Shown here: positions 8,683-17,678 of the stretch, one piece after another
Position numbering within the stretch: position 1 is the first letter of the stretch
How the letters are laid out: each line of letters starts with the position of its first letter
Origin: Phycisphaerales bacterium
Lineage (GTDB): Bacteria; Planctomycetota; Phycisphaerae; Phycisphaerales; UBA1924
DNA length: 64,000 nucleotides
NCBI GenBank assembly: GCA_029260455.1
Contig: JAJDDF010000006.1
Coordinates: 186,001-250,000, forward strand
Direction of reading: 5' to 3'
Program-made: the position numbers and the translations under genes
Notes under the pieces: generated by a model
What the model saw: only the letters and a program-made list of their open reading frames with translations
What the model was told of the DNA's origin: nothing
The model's database searches: none

Positions 8683-9150
8683 ATGTCCACCACTGCACAA
8701 CCCGCCGGGGTCAGCCGGATGGGGCCGATCGCCCCCTCGGAACACGACGTCCGGCTCGCGAGGGAATCGAGCCGTCAGCTGTCGCCCTATATGAAGCAGG
8801 ACCTCAAGGTCCGGGTTACCGATGGGGATGGTCCGAACGTGCAACTGCCCGCCGCCGCAGTTCAACTGCTCGTCCACCTGCTCGCTCAGATGGCCGAGGG
8901 GAACATCGTCACGCTGATGCCCATCCACGCGGAACTGACCACCCAGCAGGCCGCCGACTTGTTGGGGGTTTCCCGCCCATTCCTCGTCAAGGAGCTCGAC
9001 GATCGGAAAATCCCATATCGCAAGGTCGGCACGCACCGCCGAATTCTGTTCGCCGACCTGATGGCCTACAAGGAAAAAATGGACGCAAGCCGCCACGAGA
9101 TTCTCGACGAGCTCACGAAGCAGGCGCAAGAACTAGACATGGGATATTGA
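8683..9150 (+). CDS. Excisionase/MerR-fold DNA-binding protein, likely antitoxin
   Basis: A 155-aa protein whose C-terminal half is an excisionase-family helix-turn-helix: LTTQQAADLLGVSRPFLVKE, then the wing IPYRKVGTHRRILFADLMAYKE. The N-terminal half is variable, with a LPAAAVQLLVHLLAQMAEG helix. The next gene is a PIN-domain protein, 33 bases downstream. Excisionase-fold antitoxin plus PIN toxin is the arrangement of the VapBC50-like group in mycobacteria. It probably binds its own promoter and neutralises the PIN protein. Confidence 0.82.
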   Translation: MSTTAQPAGVSRMGPIAPSEHDVRLARESSRQLSPYMKQDLKVRVTDGDGPNVQLPAAAVQLLVHLLAQMAEGNIVTLMPIHAELTTQQAADLLGVSRPFLVKELDDRKIPYRKVGTHRRILFADLMAYKEKMDASRHEILDELTKQAQELDMGY

Positions 9151-9183
9151 CGCCATCGACGGCGACAAGGACGCGGGGCCTCG

Positions 9184-9753
9184 ATGGCGACATTCACCGC
9201 ACTATATGACTCATGCGTGTTGTACCCGGCTCCGCTCCGGGACTTTCTCATGCGCCTGGCAATGTCCGATCTCTACCGTGCCCGCTGGACAAACCAAATC
9301 CACGAGGAGTGGATCAGCGCGGTACTCAAGCAGCGTGATGACCTCAAACGCGAGCAACTCGAACGCACTCGCGATCTGATGGACACGCATGTTCGAGACT
9401 GTCTGGTTTCGGGATACGAATCGATCGTCGAAGGACTCCAACTACCTGATCCCAACGATCGACACGTTCTCGCGGCCGCCATCCGTACCCGTGCGCATGT
9501 CATCGTCACATTCAACCTGAAGGACTTCCCGAACGACTATCTGGCCACCTTCGGGATCGAAGCCCAACACCCCGACGAGTTCATCTCACACCTAATTGAC
9601 CTTTCAGCAGGCGCGGTTTGTGGAGCCGCGAAACGCCAGCGCGAGGCGCTGGTCAACCCGACCAAGTCGGTCGATAAGTTTCTCGACGCGCTGGCCAAGC
9701 AGAACCTCCCCGAAACGGTCTACAGGCTTGGCGAGTTCAAACACTTGCTGTAG
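9184..9753 (+). CDS. PIN-domain ribonuclease toxin (VapC50-like)
   Basis: A 189-aa PIN-family protein. Acidic residues expected for the metal site appear in LYDSCVLYPAPLRD (first Asp, near residue 9), in LPDPNDRHVLAAAI (near residue 88) and in VTFNLKDFP (near residue 113). It has a C-terminal helical extension of about 50 residues beyond the PIN fold. As partner of the upstream excisionase-fold gene, it would cleave RNA (often tRNA in this family) when freed. The RNA target here cannot be read from sequence. Confidence 0.85.
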   Translation: MATFTALYDSCVLYPAPLRDFLMRLAMSDLYRARWTNQIHEEWISAVLKQRDDLKREQLERTRDLMDTHVRDCLVSGYESIVEGLQLPDPNDRHVLAAAIRTRAHVIVTFNLKDFPNDYLATFGIEAQHPDEFISHLIDLSAGAVCGAAKRQREALVNPTKSVDKFLDALAKQNLPETVYRLGEFKHLL

Positions 9754-9761
9754 GGATCGAG

Positions 9762-10766
9762 ATGGACGAAAAAGCATTGCCCAAACTGAATATCACCTCA
9801 GAGGACGAATTCAATTCCCTGATGGAAGAGGTGGATGCCGCGTTGATCGCAGACAATGTGCCCATAGTCGCTCGACCAATTCGGGCCGGGCTCGAAATCA
9901 CCAAACGCTACAACATTGTTCTGAATGCCGTCCCAGACAAAATTCCGATCGAGCCCGGTGTGTTCACGCCGGAGCAGATCAGTGTCCGAATCCACGATTG
10001 GATGGAGAAAAGGTACGGCGAGCGACTCAAGATGTCTTGCGATGTCGGACGGACTGTGATTCCACTACGTGGCTCGATCTATGTGATCAACTGTCCGCTC
10101 ATCATGGGCTCGGTGCGGTTCGTTTGCGAACCACAGACTTTCGGAGAGAAGCGTGAATCCATCGGCATCCGCAAAGTGCCGACCTGTAATGCCCTCGACC
10201 TGATCGATGGGTTCACGACAGAACTCGCGTTGTCCTTGACTGCCGAAGAGGTTGTCAAGATCGGGCTAGCCCACTCAACGGCAATGGCAGCGTACGTCTC
10301 ACTCGATGCTGTCAAAGATGTAAAGCTCGTGACGGAGGCCATCGGCGACCTCCTTGCAGCTGTGAACCACCTGATTGATCCCAGGCAACAGACAGGCCTG
10401 AGCAAGTGGGCCAGCCTTCAGGCGGCAGAGAAGCTGTTCAAGGCCTACATCGCTACCAAGGGAGAAGCGTTCAAGCAGACCCACGACCTCTCCAAACTCG
10501 CGTCGCACGCGGAGCGACTGGGTATGACAGCAACCCCGCAGCGATATATCGACGACCTTCAGTGCGCCGCCAGTGTTCGCTACGGGGCTCCCCCAGTTGC
10601 TCTCCAAGAGGCCATGCTCGCGCACCACATCTCGCTGGAGATTTGCGATGTTGCCGCCAAGTCGATAGGTCTGTCCAAAGGTCGTTCGATGCCGAGTACT
10701 CCCACACCGATAATCGACGGAATGCCAGCGGATCAATTCCTAGAGAAGTACGCTACACCTCCGTGA
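9762..10766 (+). CDS. Unknown third gene of the toxin-antitoxin operon, HEPN-like C-terminus
   Basis: A 334-aa protein beginning eight bases after the PIN stop, so very likely co-transcribed. Residues 1-200 are not recognised. Residues about 205-285 resemble a HEPN helical bundle: a LQAAEKLFKAYIATKG helix, a THDLSKLASHA segment typical of the family, and a final helix. A clear catalytic Rx4-6H motif was not found, so it may be a non-catalytic HEPN. It could modulate the toxin or be an independent passenger. Its 3' end overlaps the convergent gene by 14 bases. Confidence 0.7.
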   Translation: MDEKALPKLNITSEDEFNSLMEEVDAALIADNVPIVARPIRAGLEITKRYNIVLNAVPDKIPIEPGVFTPEQISVRIHDWMEKRYGERLKMSCDVGRTVIPLRGSIYVINCPLIMGSVRFVCEPQTFGEKRESIGIRKVPTCNALDLIDGFTTELALSLTAEEVVKIGLAHSTAMAAYVSLDAVKDVKLVTEAIGDLLAAVNHLIDPRQQTGLSKWASLQAAEKLFKAYIATKGEAFKQTHDLSKLASHAERLGMTATPQRYIDDLQCAASVRYGAPPVALQEAMLAHHISLEICDVAAKSIGLSKGRSMPSTPTPIIDGMPADQFLEKYATPP

Positions 10767-11175
10767 ATCCGGTCTGCATGTGGATTGACCCCCACATCTC
10801 CCGCTGCACCCCCCAATCCGGCTCGGTGGCGATCGTCCGAACAGCCCGCTCCGACACCGCATCCCGCTCCCCCGCCACCGGCGAGAGGAACAAAACCGCC
10901 TCCTGGATGTCAGGAGCTAGGTTCAGAAGGTTGATGATCTGGCTCACGCGGGCCCGGCTGACGTGGCCGAGTCCAGCGATCGAGGCGAAATCCTCGACCT
11001 CGCGAGTGCGGACCAACTCCTCGATATGGATCGCCAGAGCCATCAGGCGGGCCAGACGCGGGATTGTCCCCGGCTCCACCATCGCCGGTGAGGCCTCGCC
11101 CGCGTTCAGAACCCGCTGGCCGCACTGGCCGGTTGTGAAGTGGATGGGAACTTCGATCGTGACGCCTTCGTTCAT
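10753..11175 (-). CDS. ParB/KorB-like small HTH protein of the recombinase module
   Basis: A 140-aa protein with a ParB-like helix-turn-helix near residues 60-95: DFASIAGLGHVSRARVSQII, then NLLNLAPDIQEAVLFL. The N-terminus is a short beta segment. The ATG overlaps the recombinase stop by four bases (ATGA), so translation is coupled. Small HTH proteins of this type accompany large serine recombinases in planctomycete-like elements. It may direct or regulate recombination. Confidence 0.72.
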   Translation of the reverse strand: MNEGVTIEVPIHFTTGQCGQRVLNAGEASPAMVEPGTIPRLARLMALAIHIEELVRTREVEDFASIAGLGHVSRARVSQIINLLNLAPDIQEAVLFLSPVAGERDAVSERAVRTIATEPDWGVQREMWGSIHMQTGFTEV

Positions 11176-12737
11176 GCGGCCGCCTCCTCAACCTGGACCT
11201 GACCGATTGATCGCAGGCCGAGCGGGTGGAACGTAATTGCCACCGACCCCTTCTGCGCGTCGTAGTCCACTCGCTGGACCAACATCCGCAGCAGCCGCGC
11301 CTTCTCATTGGGCGACAGCGTCTCCCACACGCCGTCGAACTCAGCGAGCGCCGTGTCCACCTCGTCCTTGGTCACCGCCGCGGCCTCGGCTTCGCTCACC
11401 TGCTGCCTCAGCGCCGATACGCGTTCGTCGAGGGTCTGTGTTTTCGCGTGGAGGTCGGCGAGACGCGCCGTCGCGTGCGGGTTTGTCGCCGCGTCGGACG
11501 CCACCCGTGCCAGCTCGGTGTGCATCTGCCCAAGTTCTCGTTCGACCACAATCAGTTCCGATTTCGCCGCTGTCGTCTGCGTCTCAAGTTGTTCCTTGAG
11601 TTTCGCCAGCGTCAGCGACCGCAGCGCCGGCTCGTGCCCGATCCGTTTGATCTGCTCGATGACGAACGCCTCGATCTGCTCAGCCGGGAGCGACCGGCAT
11701 GGGCACGAATCCCATCCTTGCTTCTGCGCCTTGTAGCAGACGTAGTAGCGGTAGATGCGTTTCCCGCTCTTGGTCGCGTAGGTGTGGCCCATCTTCACCC
11801 CACAGGGCGCGCAGTGGAGAAGCCCCTTCAGCAGAGCACCGTGTTTGTTCCGCGCGAACATGCCGCCCGATCGGCCGTTCGCCCGCAACAACGCCTGGAC
11901 CTGCTTCCACAGATCCGCGTCGATGATGGCCTCGTGTTCGCCGGGATGCGTCTCGGTCTTGTAGCGCACCAGGCCGATGTACGCGACATTGGTCAGGAGC
12001 TTGAAGACCGCGGGCTTGTCCCACGCGCGACCACCGTATTCCTTGCCCTTCGCGGTGCGGACATGCTTCGTCCGCCAACCCCGTCCGTTCAGCTCGCGGA
12101 CGACCTTGATCAGCGAACGCCTTTCGAGGTAGAGGCCAAAGATCTCTCGCACGCGCTCAGCTTCGGATGTGTTGATGACAAGCTTCTTGGTCGCCGGATC
12201 GACGTCGTATCCGAGAAGGGGTCGCCCGCCGATCCACTTCCCCTTGCGCCGCGCGGCGGCGATTTTGTCGCGCGTCCGCTCAGAGATGATCTCACGCTCA
12301 AACTGCGCGAAGGAGAGCAGGATGTTGAGCGTCAACCGACCCATCGATTGGGTGGTGTTGAACTGCTGCGTGACGGAGACGAACGACACCTTGTGCCGTT
12401 CGAAGATCTCCATCATCCGCGCAAAGTCCATCAACGATCGGCTGAGGCGATCCACCTTGTAGACCACGACGCTATCGATCCCACCCGCCTCAATGTCGGC
12501 CATCAGCCGCTTGAACGCTGGCCGCTCCGTATTCCCGCCGGTGAAACCGCCGTCGTCGTAGCGGTCGGGCAGGCACACCCAGCCCTCGTTCTTCTGGCTG
12601 GCGACGTACGCCTCTGCGCTCTCGCGCTGTGCATCCAGCGAGTTGAACTCCTGTTCGAGCCCTTCCTCGGTGCTCTTGCGCGTGTAGATCGCGCAGCGCA
12701 CGACGCGCCCTGCTTTGACGTCTGCGCGTCGGCTCAT
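11172..12737 (-). CDS. Large serine recombinase (resolvase/integrase)
   Basis: A 521-aa site-specific recombinase. The resolvase catalytic domain spans about residues 10-160, with the nucleophile serine in IYTRKSTEEG and the arginine block VYKVDRLSRSLMDF. A recombinase DNA-binding domain follows (about 180-280). Next is a zinc-ribbon-like segment with cysteines (CAPCG...YYVCYKAQ...CPC, about 305-345), then a coiled coil (about 370-450). Length and order match integrases of phages and integrative elements. It probably inserts and excises this island. Both neighbours are joined by 4-bp ATGA overlaps. Confidence 0.93.
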   Translation of the reverse strand: MSRRADVKAGRVVRCAIYTRKSTEEGLEQEFNSLDAQRESAEAYVASQKNEGWVCLPDRYDDGGFTGGNTERPAFKRLMADIEAGGIDSVVVYKVDRLSRSLMDFARMMEIFERHKVSFVSVTQQFNTTQSMGRLTLNILLSFAQFEREIISERTRDKIAAARRKGKWIGGRPLLGYDVDPATKKLVINTSEAERVREIFGLYLERRSLIKVVRELNGRGWRTKHVRTAKGKEYGGRAWDKPAVFKLLTNVAYIGLVRYKTETHPGEHEAIIDADLWKQVQALLRANGRSGGMFARNKHGALLKGLLHCAPCGVKMGHTYATKSGKRIYRYYVCYKAQKQGWDSCPCRSLPAEQIEAFVIEQIKRIGHEPALRSLTLAKLKEQLETQTTAAKSELIVVERELGQMHTELARVASDAATNPHATARLADLHAKTQTLDERVSALRQQVSEAEAAAVTKDEVDTALAEFDGVWETLSPNEKARLLRMLVQRVDYDAQKGSVAITFHPLGLRSIGQVQVEEAAA

Positions 12738-13249
12738 GACCCTACCTCCGTTCTTGTCCGCTTTCTTCGGGCTGAAGGGAGGCCGAAGAAGTTGACACCG
12801 TTCCAGTGCGCTCCCGTCACCTTCTGGGCGATCGCCGTCAGCGAGCGGTAGACCTCGCCCTCGTAGTCGAAGCCCTTTGGAAGAACACGCACGACGATGG
12901 CCCGCCCCTTGTACTCACGCCGAAGCACGGCCCCCGGCTTTGGGAACGATGAAGCGCCACCCGCCTCGAACGACGTTGTGATCACCGTCCCTGTGCCAGA
13001 CACCCTGGCCAGCGGCGGGGCCGTAAGGCGCAGCTCCGCATCGCTGGCCAACTCCGCAGCGCGTCGTCGCGCCCGCTCCGATAGGTCGCCCTCGCGGAGG
13101 GCCTGAGTTCGCCAGACGATCCGCTTTATGAGGTGCCGCTTGTGCTTGGCGCGCGTCGGCTCGCCGAAGACCTCGGCGTAGCGCTGCTGGAGCTGTGGCA
13201 CGGTCATCTGCTCAAGCGCCCGCACTGTCGAAGGGATGTCATCTTTCAT
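12734..13249 (-). CDS. DUF2924-family protein
   Basis: About 171 aa from MKDDIPSTVRALEQM, with GGAGAG five bases upstream of the ATG at 13249; the longer frame upstream is probably untranslated. The pattern fits DUF2924: a helical N-terminus with LQQRYAEVFGEPTRAKHKRHL, then a beta-rich C-terminus with LRREYKGRAIVVRVLPKGFDYEG and LTAIAQKVTGAHWNG. The stop overlaps the recombinase start (ATGA). DUF2924 genes recur beside serine recombinases in mobile elements. The molecular role is unknown. Confidence 0.83.
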   Translation of the reverse strand: MKDDIPSTVRALEQMTVPQLQQRYAEVFGEPTRAKHKRHLIKRIVWRTQALREGDLSERARRRAAELASDAELRLTAPPLARVSGTGTVITTSFEAGGASSFPKPGAVLRREYKGRAIVVRVLPKGFDYEGEVYRSLTAIAQKVTGAHWNGVNFFGLPSARRKRTRTEVGS

Positions 13250-13274
13250 GCAGTCTCTCCGGTTCATCGAGGCG

Positions 13275-13493
13275 TCAACTACCCTTTGAGGGGACGGACG
13301 GATAAGGGCGAACCGGTTCCAAGAGTGCAAGCGATGTCGCCTCTTTTTCTTGATGCTGAGACGACTCGCCCGTGCGTCGGGCATCAGCGCGCACGCGCTG
13401 TACGCCCTTGGCGAAGATGTCGGCGATCACATGCAGACGTTCGGACGGCGCGAGATCATCGCGCTCGTCCCCGGGGGAGGGGTCGATGAGCAT
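13275..13493 (-). CDS. Small leader protein of the recombinase module
   Basis: A 72-residue frame ending 25 bases before the DUF2924 start. The core APSERLHVIADIFAKGVQR and the following RADARR stretch look like a conserved amphipathic helix. I recall comparable small ORFs ahead of DUF2924-recombinase pairs, but that recollection needs a search. No strong ribosome-binding site is visible at the ATG; a start slightly downstream is possible. Confidence 0.5.
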   Translation of the reverse strand: MLIDPSPGDERDDLAPSERLHVIADIFAKGVQRVRADARRTGESSQHQEKEATSLALLEPVRPYPSVPSKGS

Positions 13494-13610
13494 GGGCGTT
13501 TCCGTGGGAGTGCCCGCGCGATGCGGGTCTGGGGTGATGTGCTGCGCTTGCCTTACGTCAGGCCGTCAACGACCATCTACGCGAACGGTTCCAATCGTGG
13601 CGGAGTCCCA

Positions 13611-13628
13611 CCGATCGGAACCCCGCGT
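13611..13628. repeat. 18-bp direct repeat, copy 1 (left of HEPN gene)
   Basis: CCGATCGGAACCCCGCGT, identical to the copy at 15287-15304. It contains the 8-bp palindrome CCGATCGG. It lies 37 bases before the HEPN gene and about 120 bases upstream, in transcription sense, of the leftward recombinase module. It could be an att-like site, a target duplication or a shared regulatory site. Confidence 0.8.
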
Positions 13629-13665
13629 AAACTTTCGGGATCATCGCCAATGTGAAAAACCGAGC

Positions 13666-15225
13666 ATGGAGCCCAAACTGTCTGATATCGAAGAACTCCT
13701 GAAACGACGCACGCTCGCTGATCTCCCAGTGAGTGAAGCAGTGCAGTACCTCGGCGCGAACATTAATGCCGCTTGGGACTCCAAGCGTCTTGATGTGCTC
13801 TCACACATCGTTGAGACTCTTGCTGGGACGATCAACACAAGCCAATTAGCACCGGAAGATGAGTGCCCATTGCACTTCTTCTTGGCCAATGCGTGGAACG
13901 GGATCAAGTTCCTCTCCAGTACGGACCCGGGGGGCGGATGGGCGTGGGAATCTCGAGCAATCGAACAGGAGACGATCTGCATCCGCAGAGCGATCGCGTC
14001 CGACGGCTTGCTACAGCAGCCTGTCCTCCGCATCTGCCAGATCTACACGAATCTCGCCAATTGCTATAGCACCACTGGGCGCTTTGTCGAGGCGGTCTCC
14101 GAATGGAATCGGGCCCTGTTAATCGAACCGCGGTTCGGCATGGCGAGGGGCAACCGAGCGGTCGGTCTTTGGACCTACGCGAGAACCGTCTATGACGATG
14201 GGCACGCTCTGGTCCTGGCTCGGGAGGCATGGACGCAACTCGATCCTTCCAAGCTTAAAGGACTTGAGCCGGGTGCTGGGGCATACTTCGCTCAAGCGCG
14301 GGAGGAGATCGAGAAGTCAGTGCCCGACAAGGTACTCGCGACGCCGTTCGACGTGAATGGATTCCCACTGGGCGAGACTGACGCGGAGCGCGAGTACCGC
14401 GAATGGTGCCTGTCCAACACGCTCTTTCTTAATCCGTTGAACGACATCGGGCCTGCACGGATTGCAGCGCAGGACATCCTGTCGTGCCCGTCGATTGTGG
14501 CGAAGATCGGAGAAGGCCCTCGCTTCCACGACTTCATGAATCAGATCAAGCAGGAGTATTGCTCCGCTCGCTGGATCATCTTTGACGCCACCCGCGAGCG
14601 ACCGTCGCACTTCTCGGACAGCGGCGTCCTTCTATACAACACGCTCGACTACCCGAGTTACGGGCTGCGCACCGAGCAACTTAAGCTCGGATTTCGGGCG
14701 TTGTACTCGCTGTTCGACAAGATCGCGTTCTTCTTGAACGCATACCTCGATCTCGGCATCGCTGAACGAGATGTGTCCTTTCGCGGTCTATGGTATGTGA
14801 AGCAGAAGCGACCCAAGGGGATTCGCTCTGAGTTCACCGCCCGCGAGAACTGGCCACTGCGAGGACTGTTCTGGCTGGGCAAGGACCTCTACGAGGACAC
14901 CGAAGGGTTTCGCGATGTCATCGATCCGGCCGCGAAACGGCTGAACGAGATCCGGAACCACCTCGAGCATAAATACCTGAAGCTGCACAGCGATCTTTGG
15001 GGCGGTCCTGAGTCGAGCTTATTCACGGATGGGCTTGCAGTTTCGCTCGGTCGCGAAGAGTTCGAGGACATGAACCTGCATCTGCTGCGCATGGCCAGGG
15101 CCGCCATCATTTACCTCACGCTGGGTGTCCATTGCGAGGAGCGGACTCGGGCGAGTCAACGAGATTCAAACGAGATCACACCTCCGATGTTCCTCGACAA
15201 CTGGGAGGACGACTGGAAGGCATAA
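13666..15225 (+). CDS. LA2681-like HEPN-domain protein with TPR-like N-terminal half
   Basis: A 519-aa protein starting MEPKLSDIEELL; longer in-frame sequence upstream crosses the 18-bp repeat and is probably not translated. The N-terminal half is helical and TPR-like (ICQIYTNLANCYSTTGRFVEAV). The C-terminal half fits the LA2681-like HEPN family: GFRALYSLFDKIAFFLNAYL, then the R-N-H-x2-H motif in LNEIRNHLEHKYLKLH (near residue 425). HEPN proteins are often RNases in toxin or phage-defence systems. The gene sits alone between two 18-bp direct repeats at the island edge. Confidence 0.78.
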   Translation: MEPKLSDIEELLKRRTLADLPVSEAVQYLGANINAAWDSKRLDVLSHIVETLAGTINTSQLAPEDECPLHFFLANAWNGIKFLSSTDPGGGWAWESRAIEQETICIRRAIASDGLLQQPVLRICQIYTNLANCYSTTGRFVEAVSEWNRALLIEPRFGMARGNRAVGLWTYARTVYDDGHALVLAREAWTQLDPSKLKGLEPGAGAYFAQAREEIEKSVPDKVLATPFDVNGFPLGETDAEREYREWCLSNTLFLNPLNDIGPARIAAQDILSCPSIVAKIGEGPRFHDFMNQIKQEYCSARWIIFDATRERPSHFSDSGVLLYNTLDYPSYGLRTEQLKLGFRALYSLFDKIAFFLNAYLDLGIAERDVSFRGLWYVKQKRPKGIRSEFTARENWPLRGLFWLGKDLYEDTEGFRDVIDPAAKRLNEIRNHLEHKYLKLHSDLWGGPESSLFTDGLAVSLGREEFEDMNLHLLRMARAAIIYLTLGVHCEERTRASQRDSNEITPPMFLDNWEDDWKA

Positions 15226-15286
15226 CCGCGCTGTTGCCGCTCAGAGGTCTTTGCGGGTTGCACCCCGTTTCGACCTGCGACACACC

Positions 15287-15304
15287 CCGATCGGAACCCC
15301 GCGT
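15287..15304. repeat. 18-bp direct repeat, copy 2 (right of HEPN gene)
   Basis: Perfect copy of 13611-13628 in the same orientation, 62 bases after the HEPN stop. Flanking bases differ at both ends, so the identity is exactly 18 bp. A looser similarity (TT two bases outside) exists on one side. Confidence 0.8.
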
Positions 15305-15512
15305 CAAATCGGCGGGGGTGTCAACCGAGAGTCGCAGAGAGTTTGAGAGGTTGGCCGAGAGATCGACCGCAACCGTGCGTGTTGCGTTCGGGCATGCGAA
15401 GTCATCGCTCAAACAGAGAGCGCAGCCCGAAATCGTAGTCGGGCGGAAGCGCCCGTCTCCACGGGGTTCTTGGCACCTCGGACGGCGGCTTGTGGGAGCG
15501 TCCGGTCCGTAA

Positions 15513-15542
15513 AGTAAAACCGCCTCGCGTTTGCGAAGCGGT
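15513..15542 (-). terminator. Intrinsic terminator of tRNA-Asn
   Basis: Read on the minus strand, a stem ACCGC plus four further pairs around an AAAC loop closes with GCGGT. It is followed by TTTTACTTT. It starts seven bases after the 3' end of the tRNA. Confidence 0.72.
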
Positions 15543-15548
15543 GAAAAG

Positions 15549-15621
<73 letters not shown>

Positions 15622-15723
15622 ATCACACATGCCCGGGCCACTGGTGCTGATCCCGGGGAGGCAAAGATAGCCGCACGATGGGACATTGCCAACCTGCAGC
15701 AGGCAAAATCTGCTCACCACAGC

Positions 15724-17595
15724 TCATCGGGGCTCAAAAAGAATCGTCCCCGTGTGGGGGGCGAGGGCGATTGGGTCGCTAGCCTCGACCATCTCGCCGG
15801 GGTCCACGAATGTGTTATCGCGAACCGCCATCTGCCAATCACCCTCTGGAAGTGCGATCGAATTCGCTGCTGGTCCGCCATTGAAGATGACCGCCGCGCA
15901 GGTCCACGGGTCATCACCCGTCGGATCCTCAATCAGGTATGCCACCACGCCCTCGGGGAGGGCGATCTTCAGATCATCATCAAAAAACCGAATCACGGTG
16001 CGCACCTGCGCTGCATCAGACAGCCGGAACATCGGGTGCGCCTTGCGCAAGGCCACCGCGTCGCGATGGAATGTGAACAGTTCATGGTGCTCGCATTTGA
16101 GATTCCACCGAATGTTGTTGATCGCATCGCCTCTGTTATAGGTGTTGCCATGGCCATCTTTGGTGCGCCCAAATTCCTGTCCCGAATGCAGGAAGGGAAT
16201 GCCCTGTGATGTCATGAGCATCAACACGCCAAGCGACGACATTGCCTCGCGCTCCTCGGCAACAAGCATCTTGCCACAATTGTGCGCAGCAGCATCAAGT
16301 CGATCAAAGAGCGTGTGGTTATCATGCACCTCGATGTAATTGATCGACTCACGTGGACTGTCGGCAAAATCATCAACGCCGCCACGAATCCCCTGCTTGA
16401 TTGCATCGCGGCAATCACCATTGTTGAGAAATCCACGATCGCTCAGGTCAAACACATCGCCGCGCAAGCCGTCGCGATAATGATCATTGAAAACCCCCCA
16501 CCCGCGCGAACGTTGCTTGCCGTGACCGTTCACTTTGATGGGCGTGGGCCCAGCCGCCCAAGGTTCGCCGTAGACAAGCAAGCTCGGATCAATCGCGTGC
16601 ACATCCTGTGCGATCAGTTCCATAGTCTCAGCATCAATCAGTCCCATCAGATCAAAACGAAAGCCATCGACGCCAAATCGTTCGACCCAATACCGACAGG
16701 ATTCCCGAAGAAAACGCCTGCCGTGTGGAGATTCACTCTTGAACTCATTGCCGCACGCAGAGCCATCCCACGCATGACCCTCCGGGGAAAACCGAAAATA
16801 ACTCTTTGGTGCAAGCGCCATCAAACTTCGCAAGCGATCAGGCCAGCGCTCTGCGTTGTGGTTGTACACAACATCAAGTGTGACGCGCAGCCCCGCTTCA
16901 TGCAGCGCCGAGACCAACTGCTTGAACTCACGAATGGGCGCTTCGATATCTACATCCGATGCATAGCCCCCGTGCGGCGCATTGTAGTCATTGGGCATAT
17001 AGCCCCATTCATATGACGGGCTGTTGAGCATCGCAAAGCTGTGTACCGGCATCAACTGCACAACATTCACCCCAAGCCCGATGATGTGATCAAGCGCACT
17101 GGAATAATCAGTGCTAGGAATGCATGTGCCGCGCTCAATGAGCCCTAGATAATGCCCGCGCCAATCGGGGCGCACTCCACTTGACGCATCATGCGTAAAG
17201 TCGTGCAAATGCAGTTCATAGATCATCGCATCACTTGGGCGCAACACCGGACGCGGCGCAACATGCGTGCCTTCTGCTTCGATGACACCTCGCCCATCGC
17301 GCACAAGAGTTGCCCAGGGATCGACAATGTCAGCAAGCGACTGTTCACCGCGACGTAGCTCATAAGTATATGACCACCCGCGAAGATCACCTTCGACATC
17401 GACTGTGAAAACATCGGCGTTGACCGTCGGCCCAAGATCGATCACGCGCAAAGCCCGCGTCTGTGAATGCACAAGCCGCAATCGAACCGCATCAGCATCC
17501 GCATGCACCGTGAAGGATGTGCAGTCAGCGTGATACCTGACTCCCAGTGGAAGCTGGGTTTCTTGGCCCCGAGATGTTGTCGCATCGATCGTCAT
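15724..17595 (-). CDS. pulA: Type I pullulanase (GH13)
   Basis: About 623 aa from MTIDATTSRG (GGAG upstream of ATG 17595). An N-terminal CBM48-like beta domain is followed by a GH13 barrel. It has DVVYNHN (region I), GFRFDLMG with the nucleophile Asp (region II), YGEPWA with the acid/base Glu (region III) and EVHDNHT (region IV). The pullulanase signature YNWGYDP appears as YEWGYMP. No signal peptide is visible, so it probably debranches glycogen in the cytoplasm by cleaving alpha-1,6 links. The gene is divergent from the amidase. Confidence 0.9.
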   Translation of the reverse strand: MTIDATTSRGQETQLPLGVRYHADCTSFTVHADADAVRLRLVHSQTRALRVIDLGPTVNADVFTVDVEGDLRGWSYTYELRRGEQSLADIVDPWATLVRDGRGVIEAEGTHVAPRPVLRPSDAMIYELHLHDFTHDASSGVRPDWRGHYLGLIERGTCIPSTDYSSALDHIIGLGVNVVQLMPVHSFAMLNSPSYEWGYMPNDYNAPHGGYASDVDIEAPIREFKQLVSALHEAGLRVTLDVVYNHNAERWPDRLRSLMALAPKSYFRFSPEGHAWDGSACGNEFKSESPHGRRFLRESCRYWVERFGVDGFRFDLMGLIDAETMELIAQDVHAIDPSLLVYGEPWAAGPTPIKVNGHGKQRSRGWGVFNDHYRDGLRGDVFDLSDRGFLNNGDCRDAIKQGIRGGVDDFADSPRESINYIEVHDNHTLFDRLDAAAHNCGKMLVAEEREAMSSLGVLMLMTSQGIPFLHSGQEFGRTKDGHGNTYNRGDAINNIRWNLKCEHHELFTFHRDAVALRKAHPMFRLSDAAQVRTVIRFFDDDLKIALPEGVVAYLIEDPTGDDPWTCAAVIFNGGPAANSIALPEGDWQMAVRDNTFVDPGEMVEASDPIALAPHTGTILFEPR

Positions 17596-17678
17596 GTCCA
17601 CTCCGCGTGCAGGTGTACAACTGCTACCATATCGGTCGCCGTTGGAGTACACGCCTCGATTGAGCCGATCCCCGCGTC

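Larger units (their letters stand above)
15226..15548. other. Non-coding stretch between HEPN gene and tRNA-Asn
   Basis: 323 bases with no convincing gene. It holds the second copy of the 18-bp repeat and the tRNA terminator. A GC-rich stretch between them has short inverted repeats (for example GCCCG near 15425 and CGGGC near 15442). It is the likely junction between island and chromosome. Confidence 0.5.

Noticed and set aside
11226-12851. 541-codon plus-strand frame opposite the serine recombinase
   Set aside because: The opposite strand encodes an unmistakable recombinase. The plus-strand translation is Arg/His-rich without domain signs.
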